Positions 11,950 to 23,605 of a DNA stretch of 64,000 nt are shown here, one piece after another. The notes under the pieces were generated by a model. The model ran no database searches. It was not told where the DNA came from and saw only the letters and a list, made by a program, of their open reading frames with translations. Position 1 is the first letter of the stretch. Every line of letters starts with the position of its first letter. The stretch lies in the NCBI RefSeq assembly GCF_910592395.1, contig NC_088312.1:9238001-9302000 (forward strand). Direction: 5' to 3'. Origin of the DNA: Lineus longissimus. Its lineage: Eukaryota; Nemertea; Pilidiophora; Heteronemertea; Lineidae. A program made the translations under genes and the position numbers.

Positions 11950-14041
11950 ATACTGAATCTTACAAGCAAAATATAATCTACTTCGAACAATATTAAGAAA
12001 GATAAACATGCGAAAGTAAACACTGAACAGAGAATATCATTGTCATAGCATGATATTATCACCATATGTTTAAAACCAAACATTTTCTTTAGATCAAAAC
12101 ATTAAAAACTAGTGACGGGCATATGTGTAAGGAACGCAGCTGAAACGTGACGGTGGGAAGGGGTATAACATTGTGCCATTGACTCTCCGAGAGGAAATAC
12201 TCGAGATTTGGACATGACATCACAATGCCTGTCAAGGAATGATGAATATCATAATGCACTCAAATCCGTGCTTGGAAAACAATTCTACGAATGCTATCGC
12301 ATAAATAAAAACAAACAATCGCGTGGTAAAGACAGTGGTTCGAAAGGAACCTTGCCTGCAGATTTTGGACGGGCGTAAGTTGTCCCGTCACCGCATAATA
12401 GCGCGGCACTTTCATCCATCCAAACCGCACACACCACGAGTGTTATCGCCTTTCATTAGTCACGTAGCGAGCAAATTCTAAAACCAGCGCACAATAATCA
12501 AATTTACCCAAGAGAAAAAGATATTTGGTTAAAACACCGGGTTCAAATAATCGCCGCTGTAACTGCATGGACTCGGGGAATGAAAAAGTGAACTATGTAC
12601 TTAAACCATGTGTTTCATTTATTCTCATGTCAAACTACCAGGTGGGCACTTACAAGGTACTATAAACAAATTTGATACATTAGTGCCAATGTATACACAA
12701 ATTATTTGTTTCTTCCCTACATTAATTGCAACTTGTTTGTGCCTTGTTGATTGTCGTCGTATTATGCAAGAATTAATTGACATAAAACATCACAATTGCG
12801 ACTAAGTTGCCACCGGAGAAAGGCCGCTCAAACAATAACAAAGTACACCATATTAATAAATAATCGAGAAATCACCATGAAAGCACAGGAAACAGACGCA
12901 AATATACGGAATGTTACAAATTGTCAAGATCGTTTGGCGCCATTGTGTTTATGCATCTATCGTTTAGGATAATGTTCCTGTCTGCGCTGATATGTTAGTG
13001 ACGCAGAAGTGGACGAAACTTTGACAAAAAATAATTTTGAGAAAGATTGACGTTTATCCCGTTTTCATTTACAATGTTCATGTTTATGTAATTGCTAGTG
13101 CGCGTTGTTTGACTCCTGCATAGTATCTGTATCAAAAATGAAGTCAATCACGGATGTAGTGCAAACAGTAAGGAAACGAAGGACGGGAGTACAACCAAAC
13201 TATACCGTCTGACACAGAATAAGACAACACAATTGAAATCGGTGATGGGAAATGGGTACTATCCAGCAGCAGACTATAGTTTCACGAGGAGTTATTCAAT
13301 GTGAGACAAACTCCGTCCTTTAGGAAATGCTGCCATGGAAGAATTTATACTTGGTCAATCTCAACTGAAGACATTGGTCTGCAACAAACTAACACTTGCT
13401 CAGTTTTTTCGGATCACACGAGAGCCAACCAGAATCTTTCAATGAACAAGAATCTGTTCCTTTCAATAGTCATTGTGCCAACGCGATATTTAAGTCATGA
13501 TGCAGTTACACGGGCATTGCAGTACACGACAATCATATGTATGTATTACAAGATGACAAGAGAACTACGTATCTAACACCAACTGGCCGTTTGAAATATA
13601 TTATGTTCCCTATTGCACAAATAGCAAAACAATCAAGTTTGCTTCCCGTATGTATGGTCACAATCGGCAAGTCTGCCTCAATCGTCCACCAAAATGCGTC
13701 CCAGCCTCTGGTGGCGAGAGGCGGACGCGGGACGTATAGCCTGAGACACCTGGATCCAGACGACATTGAAGCGCCAATGTTGCCGATTGTTAATTTCAGT
13801 GTTGACACATCCAACAGTATATCCGAGTCTTCCCCAAACGATGCACGGAGTTGCACATTCATACCCGAGTTAAGGAGGTACCGCGAGGACAGACCATGAA
13901 ACCTTGCTGAGACGAGACGCCAGTCCGTCACAAACGACCAGCTCAGATTTGGTCGTCTTCGTATCCAGATCCAAGACCGGATCGGCCTTTTCGTACATAA
14001 CCGAATTGCCACATAGCTGGTAAGTAAAACCGTTAAACATT
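11950..14041. other. Convergent intergenic region between PhyH-like gene and Brachyury
   Basis: The two flanking genes end here tail to tail. Two overlapping open frames of 120-160 codons (about 13533-14012, one per strand) have no recognisable domain and no splice support, so I treat them as chance or Brachyury 3' UTR. A possible alternative last Brachyury exon lies at 13943-14016 (see findings). The rest is AT-rich with no recognised element. Confidence 0.5.
12304..12309 (+). terminator. Candidate polyadenylation signal of the PhyH-like gene
   Basis: AATAAA about 355 bases downstream of the dioxygenase stop codon. It is the first good hexamer on this strand after the gene. Transcript data would be needed to confirm its use. 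Confidence 0.45.
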
Positions 14042-17000
14042 TCAGATAGCTGTCGTCGGTATCACGTTCCAGGGCGACTTACTCGTGCCCTCTCTGGCTG
14101 CAGCAATAACTGACGAGTAGGAAATGTCTGAATGTCCTTCAAAGGCTTGATTATAAATAGGGTCCATAGAATGAGCAGACACGATGGGGGCGGACGTCGT
14201 TGTGAAAGGCAAGTCGGATGTCAGGGCGGGACGGACGAAAAGCTGATGGGACATTGCACAACTCTGGTCGGAAAGACTGGGCATGGACCACATATATTGA
14301 TTCTGCATAACGGCTGGGCTACTGCCAGTCGTGAGGACGTGATGACTTGGAGACGATACGTGCCAGCTGTCGGCGATGTCAAGGACGGGAATGTTTGGGC
14401 CAACTTCCCGTGGAAGATTACCTGGAAGAAATCATTCATCGTAACAATCGAACAGAACCATTTTGGAAGTCATAGAACGATGTGAATTTCTTAAAGCAAA
14501 CCTAAAAGCGCCTATACTTGGACGCTGGTGACTTGGAAGAGTTAAATTAAAAACAGTCTTCGATATGTGCAGATGTAAAACCAAACAACAAGTCGTGATG
14601 TATATCATTCCTTTGGTAAAAAGTAGAACGTGACCCAGCCTCGTAAAACAAAGTAATTTATATTCTGAACAAATTTGGGCGCAATACGTCCCCTTGACGG
14701 ACTCCTCTTTTAGAATTTTCTGAGAGACCTACATAGCGAAAGCCACGACTCACGTCACCAATCTTACCATGAGGAGGAGACCGCCTTGGAAGAGCATGGG
14801 GATAGGGAGCAGCTCTGTGTCCTCGGAGAGCGAACCGGTCTGGGAGTCTATCACAGTTAGTGGACGGAAAGCCATTTCTGAACTGATGAGCTGGTGGTGG
14901 GACTAGAGAGGCGCTGGTGGGTGATGGCAAGAACCAGGGGCCAGGTACTGGAATGGTAATGAAACTAAGATTATAAGATCATAACACGATTTGCTGATCG
15001 CTTTTGTAAGGGATTTTCCTTCATGGCGTATCCAATTGGTATCAGACTGGTGGAATGCCATTGATGGAGACAGACAAACCTATCAAAGCTTCATTAATGC
15101 GTCAGGGCAATGGGTAAACCACTGGACCAAAGGTATCATGAAATGTCTGAATAGGATTGCAGCTGAAAGTATTTATCATGAACTTGAATGGGCGTTAACA
15201 AGCGGTCATGTTGGAAATAAATGTTTGTTTAATTTTGAGTGCACAGTCCGGGTGGCCCATCGAATGGCCGATCACGTCTACTTACAAGGTGAAACGTGCT
15301 TTTGTTGTTGATTCTCTTGAACACTCTCAAAATAGTCTCTTTGATCAGGTCTGAAATGCGAACAAAAGGCAGAAAATCAAGTTAAAGTAGCCGACCTAAT
15401 CCGCTTGACACCGAAACAACGCATCAATTTGCTGCGTTCGCACAATGAAAACAAAAGTACAAAGGTGTCTTTGGAATGCATTTGTTTTCTGTGTTGATAG
15501 TGACATTCTGCCAATAACAACAATCTCATTTCGGCCATTTTGGGGGCGGGTGTCGTATGCGACTGCGAAGCGTGGGTCAAGTCGTTGGCATAATCCATCT
15601 TTGAAACCACGTTTCCACGGAATTTTAATTTAGTTTGTGTGACAAATGCTATAACAATTAGCAATTGTCAGGCAATAAAACGAATTAAATAGGATAGTGC
15701 GGCAAAATGTTGTTTTGCTTGAACACATTGGGTGCCAGGCGGCTCGGCCTAGGCCCGTTTGTTCAACATAAACTTGTTGTAACCACCAATGTGCTTATAC
15801 AAACTATCGGTGGTAGAACACACATTATTCTCGCTGAACAATAACATCAAAGGATTTAGAATTTAGCGAACAAGTGAGGAACACGATATATATATGTTTG
15901 ACTGCCCGAAAGTAAAATGAACTCAATTTGATTTAGAGAGGGATCAAAGGATATTGCATTATTGAAGGCCTATCGATATATAGGTTTAGGCCTTTCGTCA
16001 TATTTTAAAGAAAAACAAAAATACCCTTCCGATTCAGCCAAACTGACTAGGCTCAAGCGCACGGAAGTGCATTTTATAGGTCAATACACATGACCGTTTG
16101 AGAGCCGTCCCTGCCGCCCATTCAGTGTGGTGCGCGTCTGGTCATCTTTGACCGAATGATGCTGTCTCAGATTGTCACTGGAAAACTTTTTTCAAAGTCC
16201 CTGGTATAGCTGTTACATAAGAACCTATCAAGTCATTAGTTAGACTTTGTCATGACCCTTATTCACGAAAGGGCAATGATGTTCTATGCTTTTCCTATCC
16301 CCTGCCTGGCGAATATCATATACAGAACTTGCCCAGTCCCTCCTAACTCTTTCACAAAGGAGTATGAACTAAGAAAACAGGTCATTGTTAACACCACTAA
16401 TATCATAGTCAAGCAATGCAAAATCATACTGCTTGATCGCCAAAGCCAAACAAACGACTCTCATTGGTGAATAAACTTTTCTTACCTTTCCTTCGCATCT
16501 TGGAATGCCTTGGCAAACGGATTGTATTTGATCTTCAGGGCCGTAATCTAAAACAAAGGAAAACACACCTCAGAATGCGCAACATTCGTGAGTACCGGCA
16601 ATAAACCTTTTCAGTGATTTTATTCTTCTTTTTCTGCCTGTCCACATTCACCATTGTTTGGGGTTTTCCTTTCCCGGTTTGTTGGTTTAACCTAGCCACT
16701 TTGGCTGACTAATATTGCTGTATAAATGCCGGAGTATTCATTAGACATTTGATGTGTAATATTGGCACAACAGGCGGTTAGATCAAAGGGATTTTCTATG
16801 TTGTTCCGCACCCTTGCCCAACGTCTGGTGAAAATGATAATTGAGAATCCGCTGCGTGTTCACCAAAGGATATGCATCATGTTTTAAAGTGCAATGCCTT
16901 GACCAACTCTATAGTTCGCACTAGCATTGTGATAGAAAAAAGCTGTGGGTGTATATGCTTTGCTTGTTGTAGTGTTTTTAATAAAAAGTAACTTTCATTT

Positions 17001-20000
17001 TTGTGGCGAACAATATAATTCATGCTTCAGAAAGCTACATTCAAATATCTTGGCAGCAGACAATAAGGGTTTTACTGGATTTGATACATCGATGACCCCT
17101 TCTCCATCTAGGTTATGGTCTTTTTAATCGGAAGGGTCTTGCGTCGTGTCCGAGCAACGACGAACGTGCTACGCCATGCTGCGACCAGCGAAGTGCCTGC
17201 GCTGCTGACGCCGGATTTGACACTTCGGCCCGTCAAAATTATTAGGTCTACTAAGAAATATTGCTCCCCTGCTTTTATAACCCACCTCCTCATTTTGATA
17301 GGCAGTGACTGCAACGAACTGTGCCTCTGGAAAGCATTTGGTGGATATCAACTTCTGGTCTCCATTGAGTCCAACTTTATATATTCTGACTCGCGGCTCG
17401 TACTTGTGTAGGGAATTTAACATCACCTGAAAAGAAATTTTAGGGAAATTCATGAAAGTTTGAGGCTAACAATAGAGCTGACAACTCTAAATTCTCACTC
17501 TAATATTCTCACTTATCTGAGAGTATAAGAGCAACAAACATCTTAAAATGAGAATAAGGGCCAGTAAGCCGTTTTAACTTAAAATTCCTCACTTCGCCCC
17601 TCTTGGGTGCTGGAGAACGTGATTCGATAGTGTCATCAAGACAGAATAATTTTTCTGATATTTCTTTGCATTTCTTCTTCTGGAACTTAAAAGAATTATA
17701 CATGATACCATATAAAGAAAATATTACCGGTATTATAAGCAGTGAAACACGCCGGTTGTCACCTTCACACCGAAGTCGTGAAAACGCAATGGGTACCATT
17801 TTTTATAACAATGTCACTCTGATAGCTTTATTAGTACCATTGATAGTCAAATTCTACAAACCCACCAGATCATGAAATACAACGTGTATGGGGGCGTCAC
17901 ACGGTTTGTTACGTCACAACATGAGATGATGACCACTTTCGCTGAAGCGGTGCGTTTGATCTCATTGTTGGCGAGCAATTAGGGGAAATGAGGCTTGTGT
18001 TTCGACGAAGTAAGACACGAATTGATAAGAATCTATAAAATTTTGAGAAACTTGGGTGGGCTATTTTGTGGCGGATTTACAGGCTGCTAGTCCGAAGGTC
18101 CGCTAGTCCGAAGGCCCGCTAGTCAGGTATTGATAATCAAAAAATCCATTTCACGGAATTGATTAACTAATACATGTACATGTACATGTTATATATCTAA
18201 ATAAATGGAAGATGTTTAGACAATCGTAAAATGGGAATTTTTCCTGCGGCTTTAACGATTTAAAAATATCCTACCTGGCCATCTCCATTATGTTTATTCG
18301 TTAATTTGACTTTTGAAAAGTTAATGGCGTCCTTCATCCAATGTGAGCCAAAGTTCGGAGAATCTGGGTGAAGGTAAGTGGTCTGTGGGGCAGGTTGCTC
18401 AGCCTTGGATCCAGGGATCCAGTCTCCATTCACGTACTTCCATCTATGTCCAGACACCTGTTGGAAGTCGAGTTGAACTGAATACATGGCACTGGAGTCG
18501 AGATTAGCGGCAGAAACTTTTAGCACTGGAAACATTCGCCTGAAATGGGATGAACACTATGAATCAAAATTTGAGGCAATGTTTCTAAGATGATGAGCTG
18601 TTTTAGGCATTTCAGAGCTGGTCTCCAGTATAGGCAATAGATTTATGAACTTGATCAGTAGAAAACAAACTATGGAACAGTTTAAATCGACAGTGATATA
18701 TAGTGATGAAGAGAAACTCGAAGACTTAAATCCATATTAAAACTGTATATACGACCCCATAGGCCTACTCCGGTGCAGTGATAGTAGTGTGGTGTGGCGG
18801 TCACGTAATATTATGTCTGCCGTGGAGAATGTACACATACGAAGTTTCTGAAGTCGCTGTAACCCCAGTCGCCATCAAATCATTCGTCACTGACACAGAG
18901 CCTGGATTTTTCCAATGGGGAGGGGGTCGTTGACAAAAAGCGTAGGTAGAAGTTTTCAGATCAATTTCCTGGGGGTCGTTCGTAACACTTGCATTTGTGC
19001 ACTTGTGTCTCTCCCGCGTTGTTATCACGTTGTTTTCGTCGCTACCGAATTTTCTGGATTCATTTGAAAATGTTCTATAGTTGTAGGAATTTCTTTTTTT
19101 ATAGCTACGACCTCACAAGGAAGACCCCTCCAATATAGTTCCGGCGTTTTATGCCGTGTTCCGGCGTTTTACACCTTGGCACTTAACATTAAAACTCCAA
19201 AATCGAAAATCGAAATCAAACTGAACAAATTGAGACAATTCATTCTAAATTTAACATCGCAAAGTCCTAATTCAATATTTTTGCCGATTGCTATGAGTGA
19301 TTCTCCCCTTCATCGTCATTTTGGGCTACTGGCCCAATTATTTCACTTTCTCTTTAAGATGTGTTTTTGCTCAGCAATATTCTACTTATCAACCTAAGAC
19401 TTCTATGTGGCAAATATTGACATGCTAAATCTTTGTAAGAAATAACTGAGTGACCTCCTACTTTTTATGCAATTTCATTTTTAGCATTGGTTATAATGTG
19501 TATATACTCGTTTTAAGTTTGCCCAACCACTGAAAAAAAGCAATTTTAAGAAAAGATGATAGTGATAATTCGGACATTAACGGCAATTTTGATTTTTGTG
19601 TGAATTTAAACACGCACGCTTCGCCAAGTGCAGTTATGCGACATGAGTGCACCACAGGCTTCATATAGGGATTACACTAGTATATCAAATTATTTTTAAA
19701 ATGATTTTAAAACGAGATTTTTCCTGATAGTGTGAGTGTAGGTGAATATTTGCTGCGAGTTTCTCCTGAATAGAAAATCTGATATTCATGATAAGCACAA
19801 GTCATTTTAAAATTTAGCCCCAGTGTTTTTAAAGTTAGCAACATGTATATAGTCCACAATAGAATGATCATAGTAAAATTATAGCAACAACTATTTAAGC
19901 AGGCCTCCTTGTTTATGATAACAGTATAATAATATTCAAGTCTCAGTGCATTTTTCAACTACATTGTGTATATTATGATACTGAGCTACTCTAAACGCAT

Positions 20001-20406
20001 CCGAAGAATCTCTTGGAAAGAAATATCTAGTTTAATGTTGAAACGAATGCCATTTCAATCTCAGAGGTGAAGGACATCGTACGTCTGCAAAACCATCGTC
20101 AACATACAATAGGGAAGGACAGTTTTCCCTGGATGGACATTTAAAACTGCTACATCGGACGACAGTGTGTTTTAGTCTTCCTAATAAGCCTATAGGTAAT
20201 TCCTTATTTCATAAATCTCACCTTCCACTTTTTGTGACAATCATCTCATTCGTAAAATCCCTGAACTTTTCCCAAAGATGTCTCTCATCCAGCTTGATCA
20301 AAATCTTTTCATTCTTCGCATCTCCACATGACTGGATGTCAGAAGTCGTTACTTCACTCAGACCGGTGGCACTGTCCGCTTCGTTTTCACAAATCTCACT
20401 CTTCAT
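14042..20406 (-). CDS. Bra: Brachyury (T) T-box transcription factor, complete, 425 aa
   Basis: Seven exons on the minus strand: 20222-20406, 18275-18539, 17286-17426, 16486-16547, 15286-15350, 14768-14947, 14042-14421, 1278 nt with all phases consistent. The T-box covers about residues 43-218: [85 protein letters not shown] and [23 protein letters not shown] and the [15 protein letters not shown] exon point to Brachyury rather than Tbx2/4/6/20 or Eomes. The C-terminal part keeps Brachyury-type segments: PGPWFLPSP (matching GWxLPG) and [20 protein letters not shown]. The protein binds palindromic T-sites in the nucleus and directs posterior mesoderm, notochord or blastopore programmes. The T-box carries some unusual substitutions (for example [16 protein letters not shown]), so it is moderately divergent. 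The gene lies about 6.7 kb from an MRF cluster, on the opposite strand. Confidence 0.95.
18086..18124. repeat. 16-bp tandem repeat in a Brachyury intron
   Basis: Two and a half copies of a unit beginning GCTAGTCCGAAGG, with one base difference between copies, inside the intron between the T-box exons at 17286-17426 and 18275-18539. It lies beside a palindromic ACATGTACATGTACATGT run at about 18172-18190. No function is suggested. Confidence 0.7.
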
Positions 20407-20643
20407 CTCGAGTTAGCCGATGATTCAATAAAAGGTCCACCTGTGCAGCAGCGAGTCAAATTAGTCAATGAGAAAATCTTGGAAATCCCCGTCAATTTAT
20501 AGTACGGCACGACAGGTCAATGAATGAACCCACGCGCATGCCTAGTGTGATATGACAAGTTGCGGGGAATGTTAGAGAAAGACGAGTGTCAAGGTGTTTG
20601 ACTTACGTGTATACGCGAGTCACAGAGAGAGCAACCGGATACT

Positions 20644-20663
20644 CCCCCCCCCCCCCCCCCCCC
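20644..20663. repeat. Poly-C/poly-G tract
   Basis: A run of 20 consecutive C about 240 bp upstream of the Brachyury start codon. Similar G or C runs occur near 8966, 28940, 30031 and 60886. Confidence 0.9.
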
Positions 20664-20875
20664 ACACTTGCTCCAACTATAACCGCTCTTCCGGGTCTAG
20701 AATGCTCGTTGAGACGAACATTCTCGTTTTCTCAGGAATTATGGTTGTATCTGCTAAAAATGGTCTCTGGGAGGTGGACCTGTTGTTGACGAAACCAATC
20801 CCCGGTGCTTTAATTTGGTCAGACCGAATCAATTTTGAAAAAGTCATTATCACACGGAATCGGGGTTTTCAAGAT

Positions 20876-20932
20876 GATGATGATAATGATAATGGCAGTG
20901 ACAATGACAATGACATTGACAATGACAAGGAC
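20876..20932. repeat. GATGAT/TGACAA microsatellite
   Basis: Short imperfect repeats of GATGATAATGAT followed by TGACAATGACAATGACA. They produce an artificial Asp/Asn-rich open frame on the plus strand that I do not call as a gene. Confidence 0.75.
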
Positions 20933-21054
20933 CAGCCGGTCTGGTCTAAGGTTTCCATAAATTAGCAATGAGTAGCTGGTATAGGTCTGCACGTCCCGAA
21001 GCCACCGCACACAAGCATTCCTGCTATAGAATTGGACATCAATCTCTCGCAGCA

Positions 21055-21128
21055 AGTGACAAACCATCACCTCTGTTGTGATGCAGTATTGTGCAGGTGA
21101 CAAACCATCACCTCTGTTGTGATTCAGT
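21055..21128. repeat. Direct duplication, 41-bp period
   Basis: Two adjacent copies of a 33-34 bp segment containing GTGACAAACCATCACCTCTG then TTGTGAT-CAGT, offset by 41 bp and nearly identical. This indicates a small local tandem duplication upstream of Brachyury. Confidence 0.8.
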
Positions 21129-22638
21129 TAATGTTTTTGATAATATACATTTTTAATCAACAACATAAAGCGTAGAGTCCGCAGCAAAGGCTGCTTTCTG
21201 AGGAGGCCGCCGGAAAAAGGAATGATGGAGGACAACAGTGTTTCTCGAAAAGCGGCCCTTTTTTATCAGATACGATAATTTGGCTGGACAAAGCTTTGCG
21301 TAACTGGTTATGAATTTTGGTAACTATTTGACTTTAATCCAATTCAACTTGATTTTTGTTGACGCGCCATGTTTGTTCACGGGTCTTGTGAAGTGCGCAA
21401 GTTCTAAAAACCCGCGTATTGAAGGGCAAATATCATGTTAGTTGTGGCCATTCAAAGGCTCAAACGGGGTAAAAAGTGCACAAAAGGTGTTTACAATGGA
21501 ATAAACAAGATATGAAAACATTGCTATGGAGAGTAGCTGTGTGGGGTAAACAAAATTAGTAAACTTAGTTCCATCAAGGGGTTTTTGCTTGACCATGAGA
21601 CCTCAGTGCCATCTCGGTACAAACCTGGTTATATACAAAGACTTTCGAAACGTCTTGCCAAATGAGTCCGCCGTTCCGAACGTATGACATGCCGAAACAC
21701 AAACATTAAAATGCCTATTAACGGAATATGAATATGGGTAGAATAAAGAAATAAATGCATGGGTGGTTTGAATTGTTTAAACGTCTTTACAGTTGGACAA
21801 CACGAACCATCTAAATGGGAGAGTTTTCCGCCGTTTTGGCATTTATCCGGATCGGCGCGGCACAGACGACATAGCCATTCGTCAGTTCTTGACAATTTCT
21901 TTGTAAGTGGACGGATTTATACAGAAAATGACAAGGAGTTTGAAGCGAATCTCTGCATGTATCGATCTGTCATCTTTTAGTGACGTAACGAATAACTCAT
22001 GTTGCAGATATATCAAGCGAGTAATCAAAGAAACGCATCCGAGTTACGGATCAATATGAATATGAAGTTTTATGCAATACTCGATCGTCTGCCAAGATGC
22101 AGAAACTGGAATTGAGAAGTTCTTAGTAAATTACGGGTATCAATATCCCTAACAGACACTGAGCCTACTGCTATGTAAGAGTATCTTTGTCATATTCTGA
22201 ACGTTGGGCAAGAAAATAATTGTTCAACACTCTGAAAGATGGTAAAAATTTCCTTAACTCGTGACATCTGACTTTTTTAATGCATTCCCACACCGACCTG
22301 GCCTGCCGGAGCTGAGAAAAACTCAGTATAACAGTCCCGCGAATGCTCTACGGCCGTCACCTGAGCGACAAATGCGATCATGAAAACGACGGGAATATGA
22401 AAAGTGGTAAGTTCTTGTGCCCTGAGCAGGTCCACACCGGAATCCTCGAGTTATCGTTCTCAAATCTGAAACGCCTAAATGATGTCTTTGGTGTATAGCC
22501 TATAGACAGTGAACAAAATCACAACCACAAGAGAATAGGGTTTGACCGAATAAAGTGGTTTATAGTTTTAGTGATGCACCCTGCACGATTTGCAGTTAGC
22601 TATATGTGTATAATCTATTGTCGAATGTACTCTGTTTA

Positions 22639-23605
22639 CTATTTTTTATTGTAGTGGTGATGATCGTCCCTTTTCCCGTCCTGGATGTTACGGACCCTCT
22701 GGTTTTCGTGCATGGCATCAAGCGCAGCCATCGGTCCTCTATACAACGTCAAGTCCGCTGCAATAGATTCCGCCTCTGCCCGAGTGTGCTTTGCACCATG
22801 ATGCTGTTGTTTTGGCGCCTCGGTTTCCTCTTTCTTGCCGCTGTTTCCACTGATTGCATTTTGTTTGGCCTGCTGCTCTGCCTTCTGCGCCTTGGCTGAG
22901 GCCATAAATCGATTGACGGGGTTCGAGTAGAGCGTCAGGTCGGCTGCGATCAAAAAATCGTCTGCACCTGGTTCATTCGATTTATTCTCTAGTTCTGGAA
23001 AGACAAAGAAAATAGGCCTCAAATAAATTACCGAAATCATGGATGTCTATCCTACTCATAATCCTCCGTCTTGTCCGAAATCATTGCTTGCCGAGACAGG
23101 AATCCAGGATGTCGTAAAAAGAAGGCGTTTATGTTAAAGATGCTCCAAACCTGCATGACGAAGATCGGACGGGCTAGGGATACAATTTACAAAACGCTAG
23201 TGGCGTTCGATATGGATGGATGCAAGGACTAAGACTTGCAATCCGAACATTAGATTATGTACATGTATATCATGAAGAAATCTCCAACAACAACTCTTGC
23301 AGATCCTACATGCAAATATGGTACATGAATTTACGCGCGCGTTGTTGTCGTCTGACAGCTGAGCAATGTCGAAACATTGAGGGTCAAGATGAATACGTGT
23401 ACATGTAGTCAAGAAGAGGTACATGTAACTTACGGCTTCCTCCCGTCCAAATAGATTGATCTTCTGGTCGTGCTTTTGGTACTACGACTTGGGTCTGATG
23501 GACCCGGGCATAATGCTTCCTATCCTCCTGAGGAGAAGTACTCTTGCCACAAAGCATCTTCCCCTCAAACTGCTCGTCTTTCGGGCAAGCAGTAACTTTA
23601 GACAT
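22639..23605 (-). CDS. Uncharacterised small two-exon protein, 175 aa, duplicated AADLTLY motif
   Basis: Exons 23434-23605 and 22639-22994 on the minus strand. The donor (GTAAGT) and acceptor (TTTCCAG) are good, codon 58 is split in phase 1, and the total is 528 nt with the stop. I do not recognise the family. The protein is hydrophilic, has no signal peptide or membrane segment, and starts MSKVTACPKDEQFEGKMLCG. Its striking feature is a repeated motif, IAADLTLYSNPV at about residue 75 and IAADLTLYRGPM at about 143, separated by a charged, Lys/Gln/Glu-rich linker that may be helical or disordered. It ends in a His/Asp/Lys-rich tail (RDDHHHYNKK). The order of two conserved-looking repeats around a low-complexity linker suggests a short linear-motif protein with two binding sites. 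That is inference. An AATAAA overlaps the last codons. Confidence 0.6.

Larger units (their letters stand above)
20407..22638. promoter_or_regulatory. Brachyury upstream region and 3' flank of the unknown gene
   Basis: About 2.2 kb between the Brachyury start and the stop of the next minus-strand gene. It should contain the Brachyury promoter and 5' UTR. Visible features are a 20-base C run at 20644-20663, a TGACAA/GATGAT microsatellite at about 20876-20932 and a 41-bp direct duplication at 21055-21128. A minus-strand cysteine-rich open frame near 21780-21895 could not be joined into a gene (see findings). Confidence 0.5.

Noticed and set aside
13533-14012. Overlapping open frames of 120 (plus) and 159 (minus) codons
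   Set aside because: No domain, no supporting splice sites and both strands open at once. They lie just 3' of the Brachyury stop and are most likely UTR or chance.
20594-20965. Plus-strand frame with proline and Asp/Asn runs
   Set aside because: Generated by the poly-C tract and the TGACAA microsatellite.
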